Below, piece after piece: positions 17,862-26,925 of a DNA stretch of 58,936 nt (the first letter of the stretch is position 1; every line of letters begins with the position of its first letter). A model generated the notes under the pieces. The model was not told the DNA's origin. It made no database searches and worked only from the letters and a program-made list of their open reading frames with translations. The translations under genes and the position numbers were made by a program. Source of the DNA: Hyalangium versicolor (GTDB lineage: Bacteria; Myxococcota; Myxococcia; Myxococcales; Myxococcaceae); contig NZ_JAHXBF010000048.1 in assembly GCF_020103695.1 (NCBI RefSeq), positions 1 to 58,936 on the forward strand, in the 5' to 3' direction.

Positions 17862-20800
17862 ATGCCGCAGCGTGCGGGATACACCTTCCACGAGACCCTC
17901 CACGAGAGCCCCCGTTCGATGCTCATCCGGGCCACTCGCGAGCAGGACGGGTGCCCCGTCATCCTCAAGCTGCCCGGCAGCGACTACCTCGACCGGCGCC
18001 GCACGCTGGAGATCCACCGCGAGTACGCCATCGCCACCCGCGTGCAAGGGGAAGGCATCATCCAAGTGCTCGGCATCGAGGATCTCAGCGATCGGGTGGC
18101 CCTGGTGCTGGAGGACTTCGGCGGCCGTTCCCTGCGCCACCTGCTGGACGAGCGCGGGCCCTTGGACGTGGACACGTTCCTGACGTACGCCGCTCGCATC
18201 ACCTCGGCGCTGGGGCACATCCACCGCCAGGGAGTGATCCACAAGGACATCAAGCCGCAGAACATCATCGTCAACCCCGACACGGGGATGCTGAAGATCA
18301 CCGACTTCTCCATCTCGGTGGCCATCGAGCTCGAAACCGTCACCCCCGAGAGCCCGACCTTCCTCACCGGAACGCTGGCCTACATGGCGCCGGAGCAGAC
18401 GGGGCGCATGAACCGGGGCGTGGACTATCGCGCGGACTTCTATGCCCTGGGCGCCAGCTTCTTCGAGCTGCTGACGAACCGTCGGCCCTTCGAGGCCGAG
18501 ACTCCGCTCGAGCTGCTCCATGCCCATGTGGCGCAAGTGCCGCCCTCACCCCTGCGGTTGAACGCGAGCATCCCCGAGCCGATCGCCGCCATCGTGCTCA
18601 AGCTGCTCGCCAAGGATCCCGCCGCCCGCTACCAGAGCGCCTGGGGCCTCATCTCCGATCTGGAGGAATGTCAGCGGCGGCTTCGGGCACATGAGTCCTT
18701 CACGAACTTCCAGCCCGGCGGCATGGATCGCACCGTCCAGTTCCGGCTGCCCCAGGGACTCTACGGACGCGCCGAGGACATCGAGCAGCTGGTCGCCGCC
18801 CATGCGAAGGCCGTGAAGGGCCGAGCCGAGCTGCTGGTCATCTCCGGCTCGGCGGGCATCGGGAAGACGGCGCTCGTCAACGAGCTCCACCGCGTGACGG
18901 CGGCCAGCAAGGGCCGCTTCGCCTCGGGCAAGTGCGATCAGCTGCTCCGAGGCGTGCCCTTCGATGCCGTGCAGCAGATCCTGCGCCAGCTCGTGCGCCA
19001 GACGCTGGCCGAGGGTGAGCTGCAGACGGAGCTGGCACGTCAGCGCCTGGACGAGGCGCTCGGCGTGAACACCTCCGTACTCGTGGAGGGAGTGCCGGAG
19101 ACCCGGGCGCTGCTGGGCGACCAACCCCCATCCGCTCCCCTGCCCGCCGCCGAGTCCCGGAACCGCCTCAACCGCGTGCTCGCCCGGGCGCTCCAGTCCT
19201 TCGCCACGGCGGATCGTCCCCTGGTGATCTTCCTGGATGATCTGCAGTGGGCGGACGTCGCCACGCTCACGCTCCTGCAGTCGCTCGCGCGCGAGCCGGA
19301 CTGCCTCCACCTGCTGCCCGTTGGCTCCTACCGCGACACCGAGGTCACCACCTCCCACCCACTGGCCCTCGCGCTCGCCGAGCTGCGCGCCACCCAGACG
19401 CCCATCCGCGAGATCCACCTCGCGCCGCTGGGCCCCGAGGAGGTGGCGCGAATGGTCCGCGAGGCCACCGGCGTGGACAGCGGCCGGGCCCTCGAGTTCG
19501 GCCAGCTCATCCACTCGCGGACAGGCGGCAACCCGTTCTCCGTCCGCGAGTTCCTCCGCTTCCTGCACGATCAGGGGCTGGTCCGCTATGACACGCGCGC
19601 AGGCCGGTGGGAGTGGGATCTGGGCCAGATCGAGGCGCGGGAGATCCCCAGCGATGTGGCCGGGCTGATGGCCGAGGAGTTGCGGCGCCTGCCCGCGGAG
19701 ACCGGGGAGGTCCTCCAGCTCGCGGCTTGCCTGGGCGTGGTGTTCAGCTTCGGCGATCTGGTCGTGGTCCACGGCACTCCCGCCCTGGAGACGGCCCGGC
19801 GGCTATGGAGCGCGATCGAGCGCGGCTTCGTCCTTCCGCTCAGCAAGGACTATGTGCTGCTCGATCCGCACAGCGGCCAGCCGCTGCCCTCGGATCTCGA
19901 GGTGCCCTTCCGCTTCCTGCACGATCGCGTCCGGCAGGCGGCCTATTCGCTGCTGCCCACGGGCGCGCGCGCCGAGTACCACATCCGCGTGGGCCTGCGG
20001 CTGCTCGAGGATGCCCGCGCCGCGGGGCGGCTGGATGAGCGCGCCTTCGCGATTCTGCCGCACCTGGCGTACGACCCGGAGCGGATCGCTCCGCTCTCGC
20101 TGCGGCTCGAACTGGCCGATCTCCACCTGAAGACGGGGCGCCGGGCGAAGGCCTCGGGCGCGTACCGCAGCGCTTGCGAGCTCTTCCGCACCGGCCGCGC
20201 GCTGCTGGGCCCGTCCGCCTGGGAGACGGAGTATGACCGGACCTTCACCCTGCAGTTGGAGCTGGCCGAATCCAGCTACCTGGCCGTCGAGTTCGATGCG
20301 GCGGCCGCGGGCTTCTCCACCCTGATCACCCTGGCGCGCTCTCCGGCCCAGCGGGCCAGTGTCCTGGCCATGCAGGCGACGCTCACCTCGCTCAACAGCC
20401 AGCACTCCGAGGCGATCCGTCTCGGGCTCGAAGGCCTGCGCATCCTCGGGGTGATGATCCCGGCCGTCGTGGATCAAGCAGCGCTCGGCGCGGAGCTGGG
20501 TGCCGTCGCGGAGTGGCTCGACAACCGTCATCCGATGGACCTGCTGGATCTGCCGCGGATGCGCGATCCCGACGCGGAGCTCTCCATCCACCTGCTGGCC
20601 AGCATCGCGGCCTCCGCGTACATGGCGGACCAGGGCCTCTTCGCGCTGCTCGTGCTGCGGATCGTCCGGCTCTCGCTGGAGCACGGCAACAGCCGCTTCT
20701 CGGCCTTCGGCTACGTCATCTATGGAGTCCTCCTGGCCTCGGCGCTGGATGATCCCGCGAAGGGCCGGGAGTTCGGCCAGCTCGCGGTGGAGCTGTCCGC

Positions 20801-23273
20801 GCGCTTCCGCGATCCCATGCTGCACTCCCGCGTCCGCTACCTGCGGGCCGGGTTGATCGATCACTGGACCCAGAGCGCACGCACCGGCGTCGCGGAGCTC
20901 ACCGAGGCCTACAAGGGGCTGATGGAGAGCGGTGACTGGATCTACGCCGGGCACTGCCTGATCGTGCGGCTGTGGCGCCGCGTGGCGGTGGGAGATCCCC
21001 TGCCGGAGATCCTGGCGGAGAACCGCCGCTTCATCGACTTCCTCGAGACGAAGCGCGATCCCGACTCGCTGCAGATGTTCATGGGCATGCACCGGACGCT
21101 GCTGGCGCTCACGGGCGTGGAGGAGTCAGCCCCCCAGCAGCCTCCCAACGGAACGGGAAACACCGCCCTGGCCTATCTGAAGCTGGCCGCGGCCGAACGG
21201 CACTTCCTGATGCGGCAGCCAGCGGAGGCGCTGGAGAAGGCCCAGGAGGTGGTGCCGCTCCTGCCCTTCATCTCCGGGCTCTTCCACGTGGCCACCCACG
21301 CCTTCTACCACTCGCTGAGCGCGGCCTCCGTCTACGCAGAGGCGCACGAGGCTCGGCAGAAGGAGCTGCTCCAGATCATCGAGCAGCACCGCGCCGCCCT
21401 GGAGAAGTACGCACGACGGTCGCCGGAGAACTTCGGCCCCTACCACCTGCTGGTGAGCGCGGAGCTCTCCCGTGTGAAGGGCCAGGAGCCGGAGGCCATC
21501 GCCGAGTACGAGCGAGCGATCGCCGCGGCGCGCAGCAGCGGCTTCGTCGGGGTGGAGGCCGTCGCTTGCGAGCAGGCCTTCCGCTTCCTCGCGTCGCGGG
21601 GCCGCCGGATCCTCTCCTCGGCGTACCTGCTCGAGGCCCTCTACGCCTACGAGCGCTGGGGCGCTACCACCAAGGCCCGCCTCCTGGCCGTCGAGCAGTC
21701 CAACCTGCTGCTCTCCCACGGCAGCGCCCTGCGGCACTGGGACGGCAAACCCCGGCCCGGCTCGCCGTCGACGCACTCGCCGCTGCAGACGGAGCGCACG
21801 GGCTCCACGCACCCGTCCACCGCGGATTCCGTCGCCGAATCGTTCGACATCACCTCGGCGATGAAGGCTTCCCAGGCCATCTCCAGCGAGATCCTGTTCC
21901 CCCAGCTCGTGGGCAACCTCATCCATGTCGTCATGGAGAGCGCGGGGGCCCAGCGCGGCGCCCTGGTGCTGCGCCGAGGCCAGGAGTTCTTCGTCGAGGC
22001 CACGGGCGAGGTCGGCCATCGGGACTCCGATCCCCTCCAGGCCCTGCCCCTGGGCAGGAGCCAGGCGCTCTGCCACTCCATCGTCGCCCAGGTGCTGCAG
22101 ACGGGAACGCACCTGATGCTGGACGACGCGTCCTCCATGGATCCATGGCGCAACGACTCGTACGTCTCCGCCCACCAGATCCGCTCGGTGCTCTGCGCGC
22201 CCATCCGGCACCGCGGACAGGTGCTCGGGCTGTTCTACCTGGAGAACAACCTCACCCCGGGCGCCTTCAACCACAGCCGGCTCAAGATGCTGGGGATGCT
22301 GACGGCCCAGGCGGCCATCTCCATCGAGAACGCGGAGCTCTACCGGCGGCTCGAGGACTACAGCCACACCCTGGAGGATCGGGTGGCGGACCGCACCGCG
22401 GAGCTGCACAGCAAGAACGCGGAGCTCCAGCGAGCGCTGGAGACCCTCAAGGCCATGCAGGCGCAGATCATCACCCAGGAGAAGCTGGCCTCGCTGGGAG
22501 CGCTCACCGCCGGCATCGCCCACGAGCTGAAGAACCCGCTCAACTTCGTGAGCAACTTCGCCGCGCTCTCGAATGACCGGGTGCGCGAGCTGCGAGGGAT
22601 GAAGCCCGGTGTCAAGCCCCTGCCCCCCGATCAGGAGCAGGAGATGGCCGACATCCTGGACGAGCTGGAGATGAACACGCGGAAGATCCGCGAGCACGGG
22701 CAGCGCGCCGTCAGCATCATCGACGGGATGCTGCAGCACGCACGCAACAAGCGGGGCGACAAGCGCGCCACCAACGTCAACCAGCTCGTGGAGGAGGCGG
22801 TGCGCCTGGTGCACCACGGGCTGAAGGCGAAGAGCTCGCGGCGCAACGTGATCATCGAGACGGCCTTCGACGCCACGGTGCCCGATGTCCCCCTGGTCAC
22901 CGACGACATCCGCCGCGTGCTCCTCAACCTGGTGGACAACGCCTGCTATTCGGCGAGCGAGAAGGCCCTGCTGCCCGGGAGCACCGAGGAGGCCCGGGTG
23001 AAGGTGTCCACCCGGTGGACGGGTAGCGAGGTGGAGATCCGCGTCCGGGACAACGGCAAAGGAATCCCTGCTCCGCTCCAGAAGAAACTCTTCACTCCCT
23101 TCTTCACCACCAAGCCCGCCGGAGAGGGCACGGGGCTGGGGCTCTCCATCAGCCACGAGATCGTCGTGGTGTCGCTGGGTGGAAGGCTCTCGGTGGAGTC
23201 CGAGGAAGGAAAGTACGCAGAGTTCATTGTCGTGCTGCCGGGAGGCGCGCAGCGAGCGAGTCCTCCCGTCTGA
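17862..23273 (+). CDS. Giant hybrid: Ser/Thr kinase-like - AAA ATPase - GAF - histidine kinase
   Basis: 1,803 residues. ATG 17862 has AGGGGAG about 10 bases upstream. Domain order: kinase-like (about 10-275; catalytic loop HKDIKPQN keeps Asp but DFG is DFSIS), AAA/ORC-like ATPase (Walker A GSAGIGKTAL near 330, Walker B VIFLDDLQWAD near 455), a long helical TPR-like region (about 680-1300), GAF (about 1340-1490), a coiled coil (DRTAELHSKNAELQRALETL), and HisKA/HATPase (H-box GIAHELKNPLNFV near 1553, N-box NLVDNACYSA, DNGKGIP, TGLGLS). This matches the trifunctional kinase/ATPase/sensor kinase family. It has no receiver domain, so a separate response regulator is needed; none is adjacent. The histidine kinase gene 30 bp downstream is probably cotranscribed. 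Confidence 0.94.
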   Translation: MPQRAGYTFHETLHESPRSMLIRATREQDGCPVILKLPGSDYLDRRRTLEIHREYAIATRVQGEGIIQVLGIEDLSDRVALVLEDFGGRSLRHLLDERGPLDVDTFLTYAARITSALGHIHRQGVIHKDIKPQNIIVNPDTGMLKITDFSISVAIELETVTPESPTFLTGTLAYMAPEQTGRMNRGVDYRADFYALGASFFELLTNRRPFEAETPLELLHAHVAQVPPSPLRLNASIPEPIAAIVLKLLAKDPAARYQSAWGLISDLEECQRRLRAHESFTNFQPGGMDRTVQFRLPQGLYGRAEDIEQLVAAHAKAVKGRAELLVISGSAGIGKTALVNELHRVTAASKGRFASGKCDQLLRGVPFDAVQQILRQLVRQTLAEGELQTELARQRLDEALGVNTSVLVEGVPETRALLGDQPPSAPLPAAESRNRLNRVLARALQSFATADRPLVIFLDDLQWADVATLTLLQSLAREPDCLHLLPVGSYRDTEVTTSHPLALALAELRATQTPIREIHLAPLGPEEVARMVREATGVDSGRALEFGQLIHSRTGGNPFSVREFLRFLHDQGLVRYDTRAGRWEWDLGQIEAREIPSDVAGLMAEELRRLPAETGEVLQLAACLGVVFSFGDLVVVHGTPALETARRLWSAIERGFVLPLSKDYVLLDPHSGQPLPSDLEVPFRFLHDRVRQAAYSLLPTGARAEYHIRVGLRLLEDARAAGRLDERAFAILPHLAYDPERIAPLSLRLELADLHLKTGRRAKASGAYRSACELFRTGRALLGPSAWETEYDRTFTLQLELAESSYLAVEFDAAAAGFSTLITLARSPAQRASVLAMQATLTSLNSQHSEAIRLGLEGLRILGVMIPAVVDQAALGAELGAVAEWLDNRHPMDLLDLPRMRDPDAELSIHLLASIAASAYMADQGLFALLVLRIVRLSLEHGNSRFSAFGYVIYGVLLASALDDPAKGREFGQLAVELSARFRDPMLHSRVRYLRAGLIDHWTQSARTGVAELTEAYKGLMESGDWIYAGHCLIVRLWRRVAVGDPLPEILAENRRFIDFLETKRDPDSLQMFMGMHRTLLALTGVEESAPQQPPNGTGNTALAYLKLAAAERHFLMRQPAEALEKAQEVVPLLPFISGLFHVATHAFYHSLSAASVYAEAHEARQKELLQIIEQHRAALEKYARRSPENFGPYHLLVSAELSRVKGQEPEAIAEYERAIAAARSSGFVGVEAVACEQAFRFLASRGRRILSSAYLLEALYAYERWGATTKARLLAVEQSNLLLSHGSALRHWDGKPRPGSPSTHSPLQTERTGSTHPSTADSVAESFDITSAMKASQAISSEILFPQLVGNLIHVVMESAGAQRGALVLRRGQEFFVEATGEVGHRDSDPLQALPLGRSQALCHSIVAQVLQTGTHLMLDDASSMDPWRNDSYVSAHQIRSVLCAPIRHRGQVLGLFYLENNLTPGAFNHSRLKMLGMLTAQAAISIENAELYRRLEDYSHTLEDRVADRTAELHSKNAELQRALETLKAMQAQIITQEKLASLGALTAGIAHELKNPLNFVSNFAALSNDRVRELRGMKPGVKPLPPDQEQEMADILDELEMNTRKIREHGQRAVSIIDGMLQHARNKRGDKRATNVNQLVEEAVRLVHHGLKAKSSRRNVIIETAFDATVPDVPLVTDDIRRVLLNLVDNACYSASEKALLPGSTEEARVKVSTRWTGSEVEIRVRDNGKGIPAPLQKKLFTPFFTTKPAGEGTGLGLSISHEIVVVSLGGRLSVESEEGKYAEFIVVLPGGAQRASPPV

Positions 23274-23302
23274 GCGGAGGAGATGGGCTAGTGTGAGCCC
23301 CC

Positions 23303-24736
23303 GTGAGAGTCACATTGAGCCTTCGAAGTCTGCTCACGGGTGTGGCGGGAGCCATCCTGCTCCTCGCCCTCGCGATCTCCACCGCCCTGGTCACCATCAC
23401 CAAGCGGATGGAGCGTGACAGCCTGCAGCTCGGGCAGACGGTGGAGAGCGTGCGCGCGGCGGAAGAGATCGAGATCGCGCTCCTGCTCCACAGCCACGAA
23501 CAGCAGCTTCTCGAGCTCACCGGAGACGCGATCCACGCCACCGTCATGAGCGATGCGGAGAAGAATCTCCAGCACTGGCTCACCGAGGCCAGGAAATTCA
23601 TCGGAAGTTCCGAGGAGGCCTCCATCCTCCAGGAGCTCACCCGAAACTCCACGGAGTACCTGGCGATCGAGCAGCGGCTGAGGTCCCAGGGGCGGACGAG
23701 CATCGCGGAGAGCCTCCAGTCGCTGGATAAGGCCCTGGACAACTCCAAGCGCCTCGTCAAAATCAACATCGATGACGCCCGACGCGTGGCGGAGGAGACT
23801 CGCCAGTGGGATGAGCTGGCCAACCGGCTGGGCCTCATCCTCGTTACGGCGCTGTTCCTCGGGCTCGGCGTAGTCCTCTGGAGCATCCGCCGCTATGCGT
23901 ACCAACCCCTGCTGTCCATCCGCGATGCCCTGGTGGACTTCCGCCCGGGCGCCCGTGACATCGCGGTGCCTGAGACCGGTGCCCTGGAGCTGCGAGAGAT
24001 CGCACGCGAGTTCAACGACATGGCCCGGCGGCTCGCACACCACCGCGAGGTGCAGCTCGGCTTCATCGCGGGCGTGGCCCACGATCTGCGCAACCCGCTG
24101 AGCGCCCTCAAGCTGAGCGCGGCGACCGTGCGCCAGGACCGCCCGCTGCCTCCCGAGGACAAACTGCGAGAGCGCTTCGTCATCGTCATCCGCCAGGTCG
24201 AGCGCATCGAGCGAATGGTGGAGGATCTGCTCGACACCGCCCGGATCGAGGCCGGCAAGCTCGAGCTGCGCATGGAGGAGCATGACCTGCGAGGACTGCT
24301 CCAAGAGGGCATCGCGCTGCACGAGGAGACTTCATCCCACCACACGCTGGTGCTCCAGGTGCCGGAGGAGCCGGTGCTCGTGCGCTACGACAGCACCCGC
24401 ATCTCCCAGGTGCTCAACAACCTGGTGAACAACGCCATCAAGTACTCCCCCGAAGGAGGACAGGTGCGCGTCGCGCTGTCCACGGAGGGAGACAGCGCCT
24501 GGGTGGCGGTGACGGACTCGGGGGTGGGCATCCCTGAATCGGAACGGGAGAGCATCTTCGAGCCCTTTCGACGCAGCGCCGCCACCCGGGATACCATCCC
24601 GGGCGTGGGTCTCGGTCTGGCCGTGAGCCGCCGCATCATCGAGGCCCACGGAGGCCAGATCGAGGTGGAGAGCACGCCCGGAGCGGGCTCCACCTTCCGC
24701 TTCCGCCTCCCGCTGGAGCCCCGGCCCGGCACCTGA
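23303..24736 (+). CDS. Membrane sensor histidine kinase with HAMP
   Basis: 477 residues from GTG 23303. A first membrane helix (GVAGAILLLALAISTALV, about 13-30), a helical periplasmic sensor of about 140 residues, and a second helix (LGLILVTALFLGLGVVLW, about 176-193) lead to HAMP, then HisKA with H-box GVAHDLRNPLS (His260), N-box NNLVNNAIKYSPEGG, DSGVGIP and GLGLAVS. The periplasmic part is a four-helix-bundle type rich in Glu/Gln, as in 4HB_MCP/CHASE3-like sensors. It has no receiver domain or neighbouring response regulator. It is probably in an operon with the large hybrid kinase 30 bp upstream and convergent with the FAD operon. Confidence 0.93.
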   Translation: MRVTLSLRSLLTGVAGAILLLALAISTALVTITKRMERDSLQLGQTVESVRAAEEIEIALLLHSHEQQLLELTGDAIHATVMSDAEKNLQHWLTEARKFIGSSEEASILQELTRNSTEYLAIEQRLRSQGRTSIAESLQSLDKALDNSKRLVKINIDDARRVAEETRQWDELANRLGLILVTALFLGLGVVLWSIRRYAYQPLLSIRDALVDFRPGARDIAVPETGALELREIAREFNDMARRLAHHREVQLGFIAGVAHDLRNPLSALKLSAATVRQDRPLPPEDKLRERFVIVIRQVERIERMVEDLLDTARIEAGKLELRMEEHDLRGLLQEGIALHEETSSHHTLVLQVPEEPVLVRYDSTRISQVLNNLVNNAIKYSPEGGQVRVALSTEGDSAWVAVTDSGVGIPESERESIFEPFRRSAATRDTIPGVGLGLAVSRRIIEAHGGQIEVESTPGAGSTFRFRLPLEPRPGT

Positions 24737-24753
24737 GCCCCGAGGTCCGGGGC
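24737..24753. terminator. Bidirectional hairpin between convergent genes
   Basis: Stem GCCCCG (24737-24742) with CGGGGC (24748-24753), loop AGGTC, starting directly after the histidine kinase stop and 9 bp before the FAD-enzyme stop at 24763. GC-rich with no T-tract. Confidence 0.45.
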
Positions 24754-24762
24754 CCGGTCCGA

Positions 24763-26910
24763 TCAGAAATCGCTCTCGCCCGAGATGTGCTCCGGGTAGC
24801 CCGAGATGGCCTGGGAGGCCTGGAGCCCCGACATGGTCGCCGCCTCCACGCACCCGGCGTTGAGCCCCGTCAGCGTCCAGTCGCCCGCGAGGTAGAGGTT
24901 GGGGAAGCCCGACTCGTGCGAGCCGAGCCGCGCCGCCGTCGAGCCTGGCGGGGACAGCACGTAGCGCTCACTGGGATCGATGTTCGCTCGCCAGTACTGG
25001 CTGTCGAAGCGCACCACGCCCTGGGCATTGCGCGGTGCCGTGAGCAACTCCCAGTCCAGGCCCGTGGGGTTGTAGCGCGTCGCATCTGGCCACAGCGCTC
25101 CCGTCCATTCGCGGAACCAGCGGAGGGACAGCTGCTTCAACCGCTCGTGCTCCCTCTTGGGGAAGTCATGATCGGTGAAGGGAGGAATCACCGTCGCGTC
25201 GAGCAGGGGCGCCGTGAAGTAGGCGATGTCCTTGACCATTCCGGGCGGCCACGTCTCCCGGGGGATGACCTGGGCCATGTCCGCGTAGGTGTTGAGCGGC
25301 TCGGCATAGCCCGTCATCACCGTGGGCGAGGGCCGCCAGCCGAGCTCCTCCAGGCTCTTGGAGAGCCAGAGCTGCACCCCCAGGGTCTGGTTGGTCTGCA
25401 GCGCCTCCATCATCCGCTGCCAGCGCGGGCTCCGGGCAATGAGATCCTCGCAGACATATGGGAAGGCCCCAAGCGAGATCCCCATCACCAGCAGATCGTA
25501 GTCCTTGCCTCGCTCCAGCGTGACGGGACGCTCGCCCTTCCAGGGCCGAGCCCAGTACGACTCCAGGTTGATGCGCGAGTCCTCCAGCTCCTGGCCATCG
25601 ACGATCTGATCGTAGAGCGGCCGATCGGGCCAGCACGGCAGCCCGAGCACATCGACCAGGGGCTGGTACCCCTTCGCGGGATCCTTCAGCTGCACCTGCT
25701 GCGTCATCTCCACGCGCTCCACGTTCCGCGTCAGCAGATCCGTCCGGAGCTGGCGAACCTTGTGGAAGAGGTGGAACTGGACGCCGCGCCGCTTCAGCAC
25801 CTCGTACAACGGAGTGAAGATGACGTCGCCCATGCCCGCGCGCATCTTGTAGAAGACGGAGCCCTTGTAGCCGAGCGCCATGCGCAGCATGAACCGCGAT
25901 GCCACGCCCGCCGCGAGCTGCTGCCGGTTCGGGTCCCCCTGGATGTACGCGAAGAGCAGTTGGTACATGCCCTTCACGATGGGAGCACGGTAGAGCGTGA
26001 AGTCACTGGCTCCATGGCGTGCCAGCCAAGCCCGGAAGTCCTCGCCGTCGATGGCGTTGAAGCCCTTGCTCAGCACGCCATCCCGCAGCACGCCTCGGGT
26101 CATGACGAGCCCTAGCTCCAGCACGCCCCAGAGCTTGCGAACCGCGCTGTTCTCCATGTTCCGGGTGAAGCGCGCCTGCAGCCGTGCAAACGACTCCTCC
26201 ACCAGCCAGAGCAGCGCATCCAGCTGCGTCGGGTCCTGCTCGCCCGGCGAGTGCGGCAGCCGCGAGGCCAGCTGCTGCGCCAGTTGGAGCACACGCCCGA
26301 TCCCAGGCACACCGATCCTCGGGATGAGCGAGAGCCCCAGCGACCGGAGCACACCCTCGACCTTGGCCGGCAGACTGTCGGGCGCGGGCGTTGCCGCTGC
26401 GAGCCCGGCTCCCGGTGCCTCGAACAAGAGATCGAGCAGCGCCTTCAGCCCGCGCTCCAGGAGGGTGACAAGGTTCGGGAGATCCCGAGCCACCCCGGGC
26501 TCCTCGAGGTTGGTGGGGAACTGGAAGTCCCACTTCACCCAGTCCGTGGGAGTGCGCTCGAAGAGCGAGATCAAGGACTGCTTCTTGAAGGCCTCATCGA
26601 TCGTGGCCAGCGGCGCCCCACGAGGCCGCCCCAGCTCCTGGTACGCCTGCCGCATCACCCGGAAGGCGTTCTCGTAGTGCCCCATCCAGACGTGGAGGCC
26701 GTGCTCCTCGATGCGCTGGGAGGAGTCCTTGTTGCGGCCGCTGGCGCCCTTGCCTCCCAGCCGCCATCCCAGGCTGTAGAGGGCTACCTCGTACTGGTCC
26801 TGCCAGCCGGGATAGCTGGTCAGCCCGAAGGCGGCCGTCATGGCGCCCACGCCGCCTCCGAGGATGACGATCCTGCGCTTCCGCCTGCGCGAATGCTGTG
26901 CCGTGCTCAT
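24763..26910 (-). CDS. FAD-dependent oxidoreductase, phytoene-desaturase/hydroxysqualene-dehydroxylase-like (paralogue 1)
   Basis: 715 residues. A Rossmann FAD site follows a basic start: ILGGGVGAMTAAFGL (17-31), then LYSLGWRLGGKGASG, where Arg-Leu-Gly-Gly-Lys marks amine-oxidase/phytoene-desaturase-type flavoproteins, and EEHGLHVWMGHYENAF. The C-terminal FAD motif is LAGDWTLTGLNAGCVEAA. The middle (about 150-400) is long and divergent, probably the substrate domain. There is no signal or membrane helix. It is the last gene of the four-gene ADC/FAD operon, 15 bp after its paralogue, and shares that protein's opening, GWRLGGKGASGR block, GLP/NLPCWPD[RK]PLY block and an HISGE C-terminal tail. 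Substrate unknown; an isoprenoid or other hydrophobic compound is inferred from the family. Confidence 0.85.
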   Translation of the reverse strand: MSTAQHSRRRKRRIVILGGGVGAMTAAFGLTSYPGWQDQYEVALYSLGWRLGGKGASGRNKDSSQRIEEHGLHVWMGHYENAFRVMRQAYQELGRPRGAPLATIDEAFKKQSLISLFERTPTDWVKWDFQFPTNLEEPGVARDLPNLVTLLERGLKALLDLLFEAPGAGLAAATPAPDSLPAKVEGVLRSLGLSLIPRIGVPGIGRVLQLAQQLASRLPHSPGEQDPTQLDALLWLVEESFARLQARFTRNMENSAVRKLWGVLELGLVMTRGVLRDGVLSKGFNAIDGEDFRAWLARHGASDFTLYRAPIVKGMYQLLFAYIQGDPNRQQLAAGVASRFMLRMALGYKGSVFYKMRAGMGDVIFTPLYEVLKRRGVQFHLFHKVRQLRTDLLTRNVERVEMTQQVQLKDPAKGYQPLVDVLGLPCWPDRPLYDQIVDGQELEDSRINLESYWARPWKGERPVTLERGKDYDLLVMGISLGAFPYVCEDLIARSPRWQRMMEALQTNQTLGVQLWLSKSLEELGWRPSPTVMTGYAEPLNTYADMAQVIPRETWPPGMVKDIAYFTAPLLDATVIPPFTDHDFPKREHERLKQLSLRWFREWTGALWPDATRYNPTGLDWELLTAPRNAQGVVRFDSQYWRANIDPSERYVLSPPGSTAARLGSHESGFPNLYLAGDWTLTGLNAGCVEAATMSGLQASQAISGYPEHISGESDF

Positions 26911-26925
26911 CGATGATCTCGTGTT

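Noticed and set aside
21126..23156. 676-codon open frame on the - strand
   Set aside because: Antisense to the large histidine kinase, where the + strand has full family motifs.
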